Shown piece by piece: positions 1 to 7,151 of a stretch of DNA of 11,624 nt. The notes beneath the pieces are model-generated. The model ran no database searches and was not told where the DNA came from. It worked only from the letters and a program-made list of their open reading frames with translations. The stretch lies in NCBI GenBank assembly GCA_039180865.1, contig JBCDCZ010000137.1:1-11624 (forward strand). The letters run 5' to 3'. This DNA is from JBCDCU01 sp039180865. GTDB taxonomy: Bacteria; Pseudomonadota; Alphaproteobacteria; Rhizobiales; JACESI01. The position numbers were made by a program, and so were the translations under genes. The number at the start of each line of letters is the position of its first letter. The first letter of the stretch is position 1.

Positions 1-25
1 AAATACGGTCGAATCGCCCGTATTT
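1..25. repeat. Perfect 8-bp inverted repeat (hairpin) upstream of fliI
   Basis: AAATACGG at 1-8 is the exact reverse complement of CCGTATTT at 18-25, with a 9-nt loop between. The symmetric A-rich/T-rich arms could act as an intrinsic terminator for a gene left of the window, in either direction, or as a protein-binding palindrome. The T run after the stem is short (TATTTCATTC), so termination would be weak. The rest of 26-94 holds no gene. Confidence 0.5.
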
Positions 26-65
26 CATTCATAAAGGGCAACACAACACATACCAGTCAGCATTG

Positions 66-83
66 TTAAACTTAAACGTAAAC
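66..83 (+). promoter_or_regulatory. Tandem TTAAAC-like hexamers in the fliI leader
   Basis: Three adjacent hexamers, TTAAAC (66-71), TTAAAC (72-77) and GTAAAC (78-83), lie just upstream of fliI. Half-sites of the cell-cycle regulator CtrA contain TTAA/TTAAC, and the Caulobacter fliIJ operon is CtrA-controlled, so this is a reasonable place for such a site. The canonical TTAA-N7-TTAAC spacing is not present on either strand. The CtrA assignment is therefore only a suggestion. Confidence 0.25.
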
Positions 84-106
84 GAATCATTACCAAGGGC
101 TCCAGT

Positions 107-1438
107 ATGGCCGAAAATATTAATTTTGCCCGATTAAAAGCTGCAACCGATGAAGCATCGCCTGTGCTTCGGTTCGGCCGGGTATGTGGAGTCAAGGGGC
201 TATTGGTCGAAATCGCAGGGCCACTTCACGACATGAATGTCGGAACCCGTCTCGTTGTGGAGAGCGGCCGGGGCGGTGAGGTCGCCTGCGAGGTTGTCGG
301 CTTTGAGGAAGATAAGGCGATCTGTCTTCCGTTTTCGTCTCTCGATGGGGTTCGTCTTGGATGTCCCGCTCGAATTGATGCGGCGCAAGCGACCATCAAA
401 CCGGATCCGTCCTGGCTTGGCCGTGTGATCGATGCAGGCGGTCAACCGATCGACAATATGGGCCCTCTTGCTCCGGGCGATAAAGCGTGTCCCTTGCGGG
501 AAACACCGCCACCAGCCCATGCAAGGGGCCGTGTCGGCGGTCCATTGGATCTCGGTGTGCGGGTTATCAATACATTCGTTACCTGTTGCGCGGGTCAGCG
601 TATGGGCATTTTTGCCGGATCCGGTGTCGGCAAATCCGTGCTGCTTTCAATGCTCACCAGGAACAGTGAAGCCGATGTCATTATTGTCGGGCTCATCGGC
701 GAACGGGGACGTGAGGTTAAAGAGTTTCTGGAAGATGATCTTGGCGAAGAAGGAATGCGGCGTGCGGTCGTTGTCGTCGCAACATCAGATGAATCCGCGC
801 TGATGCGCCGTCAGGCTGCGTTCATGACCCTGACTTTGGCAGAGTATTTCCGGGATCTTGGCAAGAATGTGCTTTGCCTTATGGACAGCGTGACGCGCTT
901 TGCCCAGGCGCAGCGAGAAATCGGCTTGTCGGCCGGTGAGCCGCCGACATCTCGAGGCTATACGCCGACAGTCTTCACAGAGCTTCCAAAATTGCTGGAA
1001 CGGGCAGGGCCGGGAATTGAAGGATCAGGGAGTATTACCGGTCTTTTCACCGTTCTTGTTGAAGGCGACAATCAAAACGAACCTGTTGCGGACGCGGTCC
1101 GCGGCATTCTTGATGGTCATATTGTTATGGAGCGGGCCATCGCTGAGCGTGGACGTTATCCGGCGGTCAATGTTCTGAAATCCGTTTCCAGAACGATGCC
1201 GCGGTGTATCCCTGAGGATTTGCGCCCCCTAATTCGTGACGCAAAAGCGCATATGGCGACCTACGCCGATATGGAGGAATTGATCCGCCTTGGCGCCTAT
1301 CGGGCGGGAAGCAACCCGGCTGTCGATAAGGCAATCAAGCTTCACGACCCCTTCGAAACGTTTCTCGGGCAGGGCAAGGACGACAAGACATCGTTTACAG
1401 AAAGTTTCCAGCGTCTTGAGGCAATTTTAAACAATTGA
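107..1438 (+). CDS. fliI: Flagellar protein export ATPase FliI
   Basis: This is the cytoplasmic ATPase of the flagellar type III export apparatus. It forms a hexamer at the base of the basal body and helps deliver rod, hook and filament subunits to the export gate. The 443-aa length is normal for the family. It shows an N-terminal beta-barrel-like region (about 1-95). A Walker A P-loop, AGSGVGKS, lies at 170-177. The F1-beta-like motif GERGREVKEF is at 198-207, with the likely catalytic Glu199. Walker B, VLCLMD, ends at Asp260, and a YTPTVFTELPKLLERAG block sits near 285-301. The ATG start has an AAGGG ribosome-binding site at 95-99. fliJ follows 37 bp downstream, the usual partner. A virulence-type secretion ATPase is the only real alternative; the fliJ neighbour and the absence of other secretion genes favour FliI. 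Confidence 0.97.
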   Translation: MAENINFARLKAATDEASPVLRFGRVCGVKGLLVEIAGPLHDMNVGTRLVVESGRGGEVACEVVGFEEDKAICLPFSSLDGVRLGCPARIDAAQATIKPDPSWLGRVIDAGGQPIDNMGPLAPGDKACPLRETPPPAHARGRVGGPLDLGVRVINTFVTCCAGQRMGIFAGSGVGKSVLLSMLTRNSEADVIIVGLIGERGREVKEFLEDDLGEEGMRRAVVVVATSDESALMRRQAAFMTLTLAEYFRDLGKNVLCLMDSVTRFAQAQREIGLSAGEPPTSRGYTPTVFTELPKLLERAGPGIEGSGSITGLFTVLVEGDNQNEPVADAVRGILDGHIVMERAIAERGRYPAVNVLKSVSRTMPRCIPEDLRPLIRDAKAHMATYADMEELIRLGAYRAGSNPAVDKAIKLHDPFETFLGQGKDDKTSFTESFQRLEAILNN

Positions 1439-1475
1439 GGCTAGGGTGAATGCATGCCACGGGGAGTATTGAGTT

Positions 1476-1883
1476 ATGAAGTCGCGTGATAGCCTCATCC
1501 GTCTTAAGCAGTTTCAGGTCGACGAAAAGCGCCGCCAACTGACTGCAATCGAATTGATGATTGCTGATTTTAAACGCATGGCAAGTGAGCTGGACCATCA
1601 GATACAGGTCGAGCAGGAGCGCAGCGGTATCTCTGACGTTACCCACTTTGCTTATCCGACTTTTGCAAAAGCTGCGATACAGCGTCGCGATAATCTGCTG
1701 CAGTCTGCAGATGATCTATCCGGTCAGCTGGAAGCAGCGCAGGATGCACTTGCGGAAGCTGTCGAGGACCTTAAGAAGGTCGAGCTTCTTGAAGAGCGCG
1801 ACCAGTCGCGTGCGCGGGATCAGGCAGATTACGAAGAGCAGGAAGAGCTCGACGAAATGGCCTTGCGTTTGCAGCGCGGTTAA
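1476..1883 (+). CDS. fliJ: Flagellar export chaperone/stalk protein FliJ
   Basis: FliJ is a small coiled-coil protein that sits in the centre of the FliI hexamer, resembling the gamma stalk of F-type ATPases, and links it to the export gate and to chaperones. The 135-aa product is highly charged and almost wholly helical by eye. Heptad-like patterns run over about 8-50 and 68-130, separated by a short aromatic stretch (THFAYPTFAK, 56-65). It has no signal peptide or membrane segment. The ATG has a strong GGGGAG ribosome-binding site at 1461-1466. FliJ sequences are poorly conserved, so the call rests on length, coiled-coil character and position directly after fliI. It ends 35 bp before a strong terminator, so fliIJ looks like a complete two-gene unit on its 3' side. 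Confidence 0.88.
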   Translation: MKSRDSLIRLKQFQVDEKRRQLTAIELMIADFKRMASELDHQIQVEQERSGISDVTHFAYPTFAKAAIQRRDNLLQSADDLSGQLEAAQDALAEAVEDLKKVELLEERDQSRARDQADYEEQEELDEMALRLQRG

Positions 1884-1918
1884 CTGGCGAAAAACGCAAC
1901 ACTTGACCAATAGGTTTT

Positions 1919-1946
1919 AAGGCGCACATCGTTGGCGCCTTTTTTG
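1919..1946 (+). terminator. Intrinsic terminator of fliIJ
   Basis: A perfect 7-bp GC-rich stem, AAGGCGC (1919-1925) with GCGCCTT (1935-1941), has a 9-nt loop and is followed by a continuous T run (1940-1945). This is a textbook rho-independent terminator just after fliJ. It also argues against starting the next gene at the TTG at 1932, which lies inside the hairpin. Confidence 0.9.
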
Positions 1947-1991
1947 TTTGACGTCTCGCTGTTAATCGCGAAAACCGGTCGCGAACGGGCA

Positions 1992-2459
1992 TTGAACAGG
2001 AACCTGGATTTGCGCGCTGCTGCGATACTTCTCATTATTTTGGCTGCTATTTCCTTCTATCTCGGTGTCAGCGAGCCTCTCATGGTGTTCGAACGTTTCT
2101 TTTTGTGGGAGACGACGGCTTCGCTTCTTGAGATCATCGGAACGCTTTGGACCGGAGAGGATTGGCTCCTCGCGATCATCGTTGCGCTGTTTTCTGTCGC
2201 TTTCCCGATCCTGAAGCTTGCCTATCTCGGAGCCGCGTTGTTGCTTCCGGCGGAATGGACTGCGACACCGCTTCTCTCTTTTCTTTCCACGCTGTCGAAA
2301 TGGTCGATGCTGGATGTTCTGGTAGTTGCTATTCTGATTGTTGCGACGAAGACGACAGGGCTTGCAACGGCCTTGACCCAGCCTGGCCTCTGGTACTTTG
2401 CGGGAGCCATCCTGCTGATGAGTATCGTTACCGTTCTCGTTCCCTATACGCGACGCTGA
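1992..2459 (+). CDS. Small PqiA-like (paraquat-inducible protein A family) membrane protein
   Basis: This is an integral inner-membrane protein resembling a single PqiA domain. It has four hydrophobic segments, at about residues 6-22, 50-78, 95-120 and 130-149 from the chosen start. The central blocks, a 'FxWxTxxSLLEIIGTLW' stretch and 'LFSVAFPILKL', are typical of PqiA-domain proteins. In E. coli PqiA works with the MCE proteins PqiB and PqiC at the envelope, but no MCE partner is visible here, so this stand-alone protein's role is unknown. No ATG lies before the first membrane segment. The frame is open from a TTG at 1932, but that codon sits in the fliJ terminator. I prefer the TTG at 1992, preceded by a weak GAACGGG, giving 155 aa. 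It converges with the acetyltransferase gene, leaving only 13 bp between stop codons. Confidence 0.72.
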   Translation: MNRNLDLRAAAILLIILAAISFYLGVSEPLMVFERFFLWETTASLLEIIGTLWTGEDWLLAIIVALFSVAFPILKLAYLGAALLLPAEWTATPLLSFLSTLSKWSMLDVLVVAILIVATKTTGLATALTQPGLWYFAGAILLMSIVTVLVPYTRR

Positions 2460-2472
2460 CGGCGAGCCTGCT

Positions 2473-3075
2473 TTACTCGATGATGGGGTGGTGACGACCA
2501 AGATGACGGTCGATATGTCCGGTAAGCCTTGGATCGTCAGCGATCTCTATCGCGCGCTTATACGGTGTAAAGCCGGACTTCATGTAAAAGGACAGCGCCG
2601 CCGGATGATCCATGGTGCATGTGTGGACGAAAAACCGTCTGGTTTTGTGATATGAGAAGGCGCGTTCAATTGCTGCATTCATCAGGAAATGTCCCGCGCC
2701 TGTTCCGACCTCATCTTGAACGACGCCGAAATAGGCAAGTTCGATGTTTTCCGGATCGCGGACATCGAGTTCGAGAAGGCCAACATCCCGATCTTCTTTT
2801 CTGAGCGCAAAAATCTCAAAGGCTGGATTCTCAATCGTGGCCTTCAGGATGTCCTCATCAAGCGTGAGCCTTGAAAACCAGAGCCAGTCTGCCCCGACAT
2901 CTTCAAACAGCGCGCGATAACGGGTCAGCGATGGCGGGTCCATGGGCTTCAGTATTAGACCGTTCGCCTTGGATGGCTTCAGTTCTGGCGCTTCGGTCAT
3001 TTCGAGATAGGTTGCGATATTTGCGACCTTGCCGGATGGCACATCGGTAAAGCCGTTCAGTGAGACTTCGAGCAT
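2473..3075 (-). CDS. GNAT family N-acetyltransferase
   Basis: This is a predicted acetyl-CoA-dependent N-acetyltransferase of unknown substrate, cytoplasmic, 200 aa. The GNAT fold is recognised from strand beta4 (IELAYFGVV, 111-119), followed by the acetyl-CoA pyrophosphate-binding loop QDEVGTGAG at 120-128 and its helix (HFLMNAAIERAF). A late strand with HTCTMDHPAALSFYMKSGF (151-169) is the usual motif B, with Asn/His-Pro-Ala and Tyr in typical places. The loop is slightly offset from the R/QxxGxG/A consensus. The ATG start lies inside the end of glpD, overlapping by 19 bp, and has a strong AAGGAG ribosome-binding site, so translation is probably coupled to glpD. About 35 N-terminal residues precede the recognisable domain. 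The shared transcript does not reveal the substrate. Confidence 0.87.
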   Translation of the reverse strand: MLEVSLNGFTDVPSGKVANIATYLEMTEAPELKPSKANGLILKPMDPPSLTRYRALFEDVGADWLWFSRLTLDEDILKATIENPAFEIFALRKEDRDVGLLELDVRDPENIELAYFGVVQDEVGTGAGHFLMNAAIERAFSYHKTRRFFVHTCTMDHPAALSFYMKSGFTPYKRAIEIADDPRLTGHIDRHLGRHHPIIE

Positions 3076-4586
3076 GATCGGCGCTCCTTCAGGTAGTGGT
3101 CGATCTTATTGATGGCGTCTTGATCGACGAAAAGCCCGAGCTTTGAGCGACGCCATAAAACATCGTCAACAGAGCAGGCCCATTCCCGTTCAATCAAGTG
3201 GTCCAGTTCGCACGCGTAGAGTCCAAGTTGAGCAGCACCGGAATAGTCGGCTCCGACCTCTGCCGCATTTCGGTCGCCCAAGATTGTGAAGAGCCGGGTG
3301 CCATAGGCTTCCGTCAGGCGTCTTGCGGCCCGGTCACTTAAAAATCCATATGTCTTGCGGGCGCGATCAACCAAGGTCTCGAACTCTGATCGGTTAAAGT
3401 CGCCGCCAGGGAGTTGGGCGGTTGACGTCCATGGCTTTCCCTTCGCGCCGATTTGATATCCAATCCGCTCCAGGACCGTTTCGGCGAGCTTGCGATAGGT
3501 CGTAAGTTTGCCCCCATATATGTTGATGACAGCGCATTGATCGGAGACATCGTCCGACAGGACATAGTCGCGTGTTGTCTTGGCGGCAGCTTCTTCACCA
3601 TCATCATAAAGCGGCCTTACGCCGGAAAACTGCCAAACGATATCCGTTTGCTGCACCGGACGCGCGAAATATTCATTCACCGCTTCAAGCATGTAGTTGG
3701 TTTCTTCGGGTGTGATTTCGGCTTTGGCTGGATCGCCTTCGTAGTCGCAATCCGTCGTTCCAATCAGCGTGAAGTCATCCCGGTAAGGGATTGCGAAAAT
3801 CACACGGTCGTCTTCGTTCTGGAAGATAAAAGCGCGGCTGTCTTCAAAGTGGCGGCGCACCACGATGTGGCTGCCTCTCACCATCCGGACACTGCCTTCC
3901 GCATTGAGGCCGGTGACCGTCGAGGCGACCCGGTCAGCCCAGGGGCCCGCGGCGTTGATGATCATGCGCGCCCCAACAGTTTCCCGCTTTCCATGCTCGT
4001 CTTGAAGGTCTATTCGCCAAAGCCCGTTGTCGCGGCGAGCTGAAATCACCTTTGTGCGAACCCGTAAGTCAGCGCCACGGTCTGCCGCATCACGTGCGTT
4101 GAGGATCACAAGACGTGTGTCATCGACGGCGCAATCGGAATACTCAAAACCTTTTTGAAAACCGGGTTTCAATGTCTGGCCCGCGGGATCGCGGTTGAAC
4201 CGGATCGCTTTTGAGCCCGGCAAGCTTCGTTTCAGGTAAAGAGCGTCGTAGAGAAAAAGGCCGAGCCTGATCAGAAATGCCCGGCGGATACCGTCGTGAT
4301 GGGGGAGGATGAAACGCATCGGCGCAACTGCATGCGGTGCAATGCGCAAAAGCACTTCACGTTCAACCAGTGCCTCGCGAACAAGGCGAAATTCAAAGTG
4401 CTCGAGATAGCGCAGGCCGCCATGAATGAGCTTCGTCGACCAGGACGATGTGCCCGAGGCAAGATCGTTCATTTCTGCAAGCAAAACGGAGTAACCGCGG
4501 CCAGCGGCATCACGCGCGATACCAGCCCCATTGATGCCGCCGCCAATGATTACAATATCAAAAGGGTCAGAGGCAGCTTTAGCCAT
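3057..4586 (-). CDS. glpD: Aerobic glycerol-3-phosphate dehydrogenase GlpD
   Basis: This FAD enzyme oxidises sn-glycerol-3-phosphate to dihydroxyacetone phosphate at the inner face of the cytoplasmic membrane and passes electrons to quinone. The 509-aa length matches bacterial GlpD. It shows the N-terminal dinucleotide-binding motif GGGINGAGIARDAAGRG (15-31), the family block GTSSWSTKLIHGGLRYLE (45-62) and NAAGPWAD (211-218). The C-terminal part of the FAD domain has SGVRPLYDDG (321-330), including a conserved substrate-site Arg, and GGKLTTYRKLAE (358-369). A helical C-terminal domain follows. No glpF, glpK, glpR or ABC transporter gene is next to it, so it is outside a visible glycerol regulon. 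The ribosome-binding site before the ATG is weak. It is divergent from the peptidase gene across 94 bp and overlaps the downstream acetyltransferase gene. Confidence 0.96.
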   Translation of the reverse strand: MAKAASDPFDIVIIGGGINGAGIARDAAGRGYSVLLAEMNDLASGTSSWSTKLIHGGLRYLEHFEFRLVREALVEREVLLRIAPHAVAPMRFILPHHDGIRRAFLIRLGLFLYDALYLKRSLPGSKAIRFNRDPAGQTLKPGFQKGFEYSDCAVDDTRLVILNARDAADRGADLRVRTKVISARRDNGLWRIDLQDEHGKRETVGARMIINAAGPWADRVASTVTGLNAEGSVRMVRGSHIVVRRHFEDSRAFIFQNEDDRVIFAIPYRDDFTLIGTTDCDYEGDPAKAEITPEETNYMLEAVNEYFARPVQQTDIVWQFSGVRPLYDDGEEAAAKTTRDYVLSDDVSDQCAVINIYGGKLTTYRKLAETVLERIGYQIGAKGKPWTSTAQLPGGDFNRSEFETLVDRARKTYGFLSDRAARRLTEAYGTRLFTILGDRNAAEVGADYSGAAQLGLYACELDHLIEREWACSVDDVLWRRSKLGLFVDQDAINKIDHYLKERRSCSKSH

Positions 4587-4607
4587 TGCGTGCGAGTGTC
4601 CAATCCT

Positions 4608-4623
4608 GTCAAAAGCCTTTGAC
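4608..4623. promoter_or_regulatory. Palindrome in the glpD / M3 peptidase divergent region
   Basis: GTCAAA (4608-4613) and TTTGAC (4618-4623) form a perfect 6-bp inverted repeat with a 4-nt AGCC spacer. It lies in the 94-bp region (4587-4680) that must hold the promoters of both divergent genes. Each arm resembles a sigma70 -35 TTGAC element, but I found no matching -10 at suitable spacing on either strand. It could be an operator or chance. The repeated TGTCCAA nearby (4597-4603 and 4627-4633) is also unexplained. Confidence 0.25.
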
Positions 4624-4680
4624 GAATGTCCAACACCTACGGTGCCCCGCCCAAGGTTTCAATGATTTCCGGAGAACGCC

Positions 4681-6732
4681 ATGACATCTGAAAACCCGCT
4701 GCTTCAAGACTGGACCACGCCGTTCGAACTCCCGCCATTCGCCGATATCGATGCGGCGCATTTTGTTCCGGCGTTCGATGAAGCGCTCAAAAGCAGTGAG
4801 GAGGAAATCGAGGCGATTGCCAAAAATGAAGACCCAGCGACCTTCGACAACACGATCAGCGCGATGGAACTTTGTGGCCAGGCGCTCTCGAATGTTGCAG
4901 CAACGTTTTACAATCTGGCCGGCGCGCATACGTCTGAGGACCTTCAGGCAATTGAGCGCGAAATGGCGCCAAAACTGGCCGCTCACCGGTCCAAGATCAT
5001 GTTGAATGGGGAATTGTTCAAGCGTGTCGACAGCCTCTATGAGACCCGCGATGACCTGGGTCTCGACGAAGAATCACTTCGGGTTCTTGAACGCTATCAT
5101 TCCAATTTCGTCCGTGCGGGCGCGAAACTGGAAGGCACCGACCGCGAACGAATGGCGGAGATTACATCGCGGCTCGCGATCCTCGGCACACAGTTTTCTC
5201 AAAACGTACTCGCTGATGAGGTCGCGTTTGAATTGGTGCTGGAGAAGGGGGAAGACCTCGCCGGACTTCCGGATTTTCTCGTCGATGCGGCGCAGTCTGC
5301 AGCGGAAGAACGTGGCCACGAAGGCAAATATGTCATAACGCTTTCGCGTTCCCTGATCGAACCGTTCCTGCAGTTTTCCGAGCGCCGGGATCTGCGTGAG
5401 AAAGCGTTCAAGGCATGGATCAGCCGTGGCGACACCGGCGGCGAGACCGACAATGCTGATCTCATCAAAGAAACGCTCAGGCTGCGTGAAGAGCGCGCAC
5501 GACTCTTAGTATTTGAAAGTTTCGCCGCGTTCAAGCTGGACGATCAAATGGCGAAGACCCCGCAGGCCGTTCGGGATCTTCTGACCCAGGTTTGGGAACC
5601 TGCCAAAGCGCGGGCGAAGCAGGAAGCGGAGCGCCTACAGGAAGAAGCGCGCAGCGAGGGCGCCAATATTGAAATCGCGCCGTGGGATTGGCGCTATTAT
5701 GCGGAGAAGGTGCGCAAGGCCGAACATGATCTCGACGAGGCCGAGATCAAACCGTACTTCCAGCTCGATAAGGTTATCGAAGCGGCTTTCGAAACAGCAA
5801 GCCGCCTTTTCGGATTGACCTTCAAGGAGCGCATTGATCTTGCGCTTTATCATCCGGATGTCCGGGCGTTTGAAGTTAGAGACGCAGGAGGGCGCCATCT
5901 TGCGCTTTTCCTGGGCGACTATTTCGCGCGGCCTTCGAAGCGCTCGGGAGCCTGGATGAGTGGTTTCCGGTCTCAGGAAAAGCTGCGCGGTGATATCCGC
6001 CCGATCATCGTGAACGTCATGAACTTTGCGAAAGCACCGGAAGGACAACCAACGCTCCTCACCTTCGACGACGCCCGGACCCTGTTCCATGAGTTTGGTC
6101 ACGCGCTTCACGGCATGCTGTCCGATGTGACCTATCCAATGATTGCGGGCACATCGGTTGCACGCGACTTCGTTGAACTGCCAAGCCAGCTCTATGAACA
6201 TTGGCTTTCCGAGCCTGCCGTTCTGGCGAAATATGCCGTCCATTATAAAACTGGCGAAGCGATGCCGGATGACCTTATCGAGCGGCTCAAGGGTGCCGAG
6301 ACCTTCAATCAGGGGTTTGCGACAGTCGAGTATGTCTCATCAGCCTTGGTCGATTTGGAACTTCACACCCTATCTGATGCCAGCGATGTCGACCCGCTTG
6401 CGCTGGAAGCTGAGATTCTGGCGAAGATCGGCATGCCGAAAGAAATCGTTATGCGCCATCGCACTCCGCACTTTCAGCACGTCTTTTCCGGCGATGGCTA
6501 TTCAGCGGGTTACTATTCCTACATGTGGTCGGAAGTCATGGATGCTGACGCCTTCCAGGCCTTTAAGGAGACCGGCGATCCGTTTGATACGGAAACGGCT
6601 CAGCTTTTGAAACAGCATGTCTATTCCGCAGGAGGCAGTCGGGATCCCGCCGATCTCTATGTGGCATTTCGCGGCAAGATGCCGGAGATTGACGCGTTGC
6701 TCGAAGGGCGCGGTCTCAAGGATGCGGCGTGA
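4681..6732 (+). CDS. dcp: M3 family zinc metallopeptidase, peptidyl-dipeptidase Dcp type
   Basis: This is a thimet-oligopeptidase-like zinc peptidase that degrades short peptides. It is 683 aa, near the usual length for Dcp and oligopeptidase A. The catalytic HEFGH motif is at 470-474 (two zinc-binding His plus the general-base Glu471), and the third ligand is Glu499 in DFVELPSQ. Substrate-binding residues of the M3 fold are seen in FQHVFSGDGYSAGYYSYMW (598-616). The stretch APWDWRYYAEKVRKAEHDLD (333-352) is more like Dcp than PrlC. There is no signal peptide, so it should act in the cytoplasm, unlike the periplasmic location reported for some Dcp proteins. The ATG has a GGAGA site at 4671-4675. 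A GTG of the next gene overlaps its stop. Separating Dcp from oligopeptidase A on sequence alone is not secure. Confidence 0.92.
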   Translation: MTSENPLLQDWTTPFELPPFADIDAAHFVPAFDEALKSSEEEIEAIAKNEDPATFDNTISAMELCGQALSNVAATFYNLAGAHTSEDLQAIEREMAPKLAAHRSKIMLNGELFKRVDSLYETRDDLGLDEESLRVLERYHSNFVRAGAKLEGTDRERMAEITSRLAILGTQFSQNVLADEVAFELVLEKGEDLAGLPDFLVDAAQSAAEERGHEGKYVITLSRSLIEPFLQFSERRDLREKAFKAWISRGDTGGETDNADLIKETLRLREERARLLVFESFAAFKLDDQMAKTPQAVRDLLTQVWEPAKARAKQEAERLQEEARSEGANIEIAPWDWRYYAEKVRKAEHDLDEAEIKPYFQLDKVIEAAFETASRLFGLTFKERIDLALYHPDVRAFEVRDAGGRHLALFLGDYFARPSKRSGAWMSGFRSQEKLRGDIRPIIVNVMNFAKAPEGQPTLLTFDDARTLFHEFGHALHGMLSDVTYPMIAGTSVARDFVELPSQLYEHWLSEPAVLAKYAVHYKTGEAMPDDLIERLKGAETFNQGFATVEYVSSALVDLELHTLSDASDVDPLALEAEILAKIGMPKEIVMRHRTPHFQHVFSGDGYSAGYYSYMWSEVMDADAFQAFKETGDPFDTETAQLLKQHVYSAGGSRDPADLYVAFRGKMPEIDALLEGRGLKDAA

Positions 6733-7112
6733 GCCGTCGTTTGAAATCGACCTGCCATTGCGGTGAGGTCGAACTCGAAATTTCGGTTGAGGGTGAGCTT
6801 TTTACCCTCAGCCGTTGCGATTGTTCGCTCTGTTCGCGCCGTGGCGCCGTGATGGCAAGCGTCCCACTGGCAGATTTGAAGGTCGTCAAGGGTGCCGACA
6901 AGCTGTCGCTTTATCAATTCCACACAAAAACGGCAGCACACTACTTCTGTTCCCGCTGTGGTATCTACACCCATCATCGCAGACGCTCGGACCCCTCTAG
7001 ATACGCCTTCAACGTGGCGTGTATCGAGGGTATCGATCCAGCCGCTGTTTATGGGGACGTGATTCTTGATCCACATGATTTTCCCGAAGATCACCAAGGA
7101 CATAAGCAATAA
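6729..7112 (+). CDS. GFA / CENP-V domain zinc protein
   Basis: This is a 127-aa protein of the glutathione-dependent formaldehyde-activating (GFA) superfamily. It carries all the expected metal-binding cysteines: CHCG (Cys9, Cys11), CDCSLC (Cys30, Cys32, Cys35) and CSRC (Cys74, Cys77), in the order typical of the family. Most members have no proven enzyme activity, and the named Gfa role in formaldehyde-glutathione condensation should not be assumed. The GTG start at 6729 overlaps the TGA of the upstream peptidase gene (GTGA), which indicates translational coupling in one transcript. No formaldehyde-oxidation gene is nearby. A hairpin with a T-rich tail begins 9 bp after the stop. Confidence 0.9.
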   Translation: MSRRLKSTCHCGEVELEISVEGELFTLSRCDCSLCSRRGAVMASVPLADLKVVKGADKLSLYQFHTKTAAHYFCSRCGIYTHHRRRSDPSRYAFNVACIEGIDPAAVYGDVILDPHDFPEDHQGHKQ

Positions 7113-7121
7113 TGAGTACGT

Positions 7122-7150
7122 AAAGAAAAGTAAGCCTCCGGCTTTTCTTT
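7122..7150 (+). terminator. Probable intrinsic terminator after the GFA gene
   Basis: AAGCC (7132-7136) pairs with GGCTT (7140-7144) across a TCC loop and is followed by TTTCTTT. A competing longer pairing joins AAAGAAAAG (7122-7130) with CTTTTCTTT (7142-7150). Either fold gives a hairpin ending in a T-rich run, so this is a plausible terminator for the peptidase/GFA unit. It would insulate the bch operon from upstream transcription. Confidence 0.6.
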
Positions 7151-7151
7151 G

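Noticed and set aside
66..87. Canonical CtrA full site before fliI
   Set aside because: TTAA motifs are present, but no pair has the 7-bp spacing of TTAA-N7-TTAAC on either strand.
107..1438. Virulence-type secretion ATPase (SctN) rather than FliI
   Set aside because: A FliJ-like gene follows directly and no other secretion-system gene is visible.
1962..2501. 179-aa open frame on the minus strand over the PqiA-like gene
   Set aside because: Its product is rich in Arg, Ser and Lys with no recognisable domain. It is the mirror of a clear membrane-protein gene.
3453..4043. 196-aa open frame on the plus strand inside glpD
   Set aside because: It is antisense to well-conserved GlpD blocks and resembles no known family.
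4607..4612. TTGACA on the minus strand as a -35 box for glpD
   Set aside because: At 17-bp spacing the -10 would fall on the glpD start codon and reads GCAATG, which is not a plausible -10.
5635..6243. 202-aa open frame on the minus strand inside the M3 peptidase gene
   Set aside because: It lies wholly opposite the conserved catalytic part of the peptidase, including HEFGH, and has no recognisable domain.
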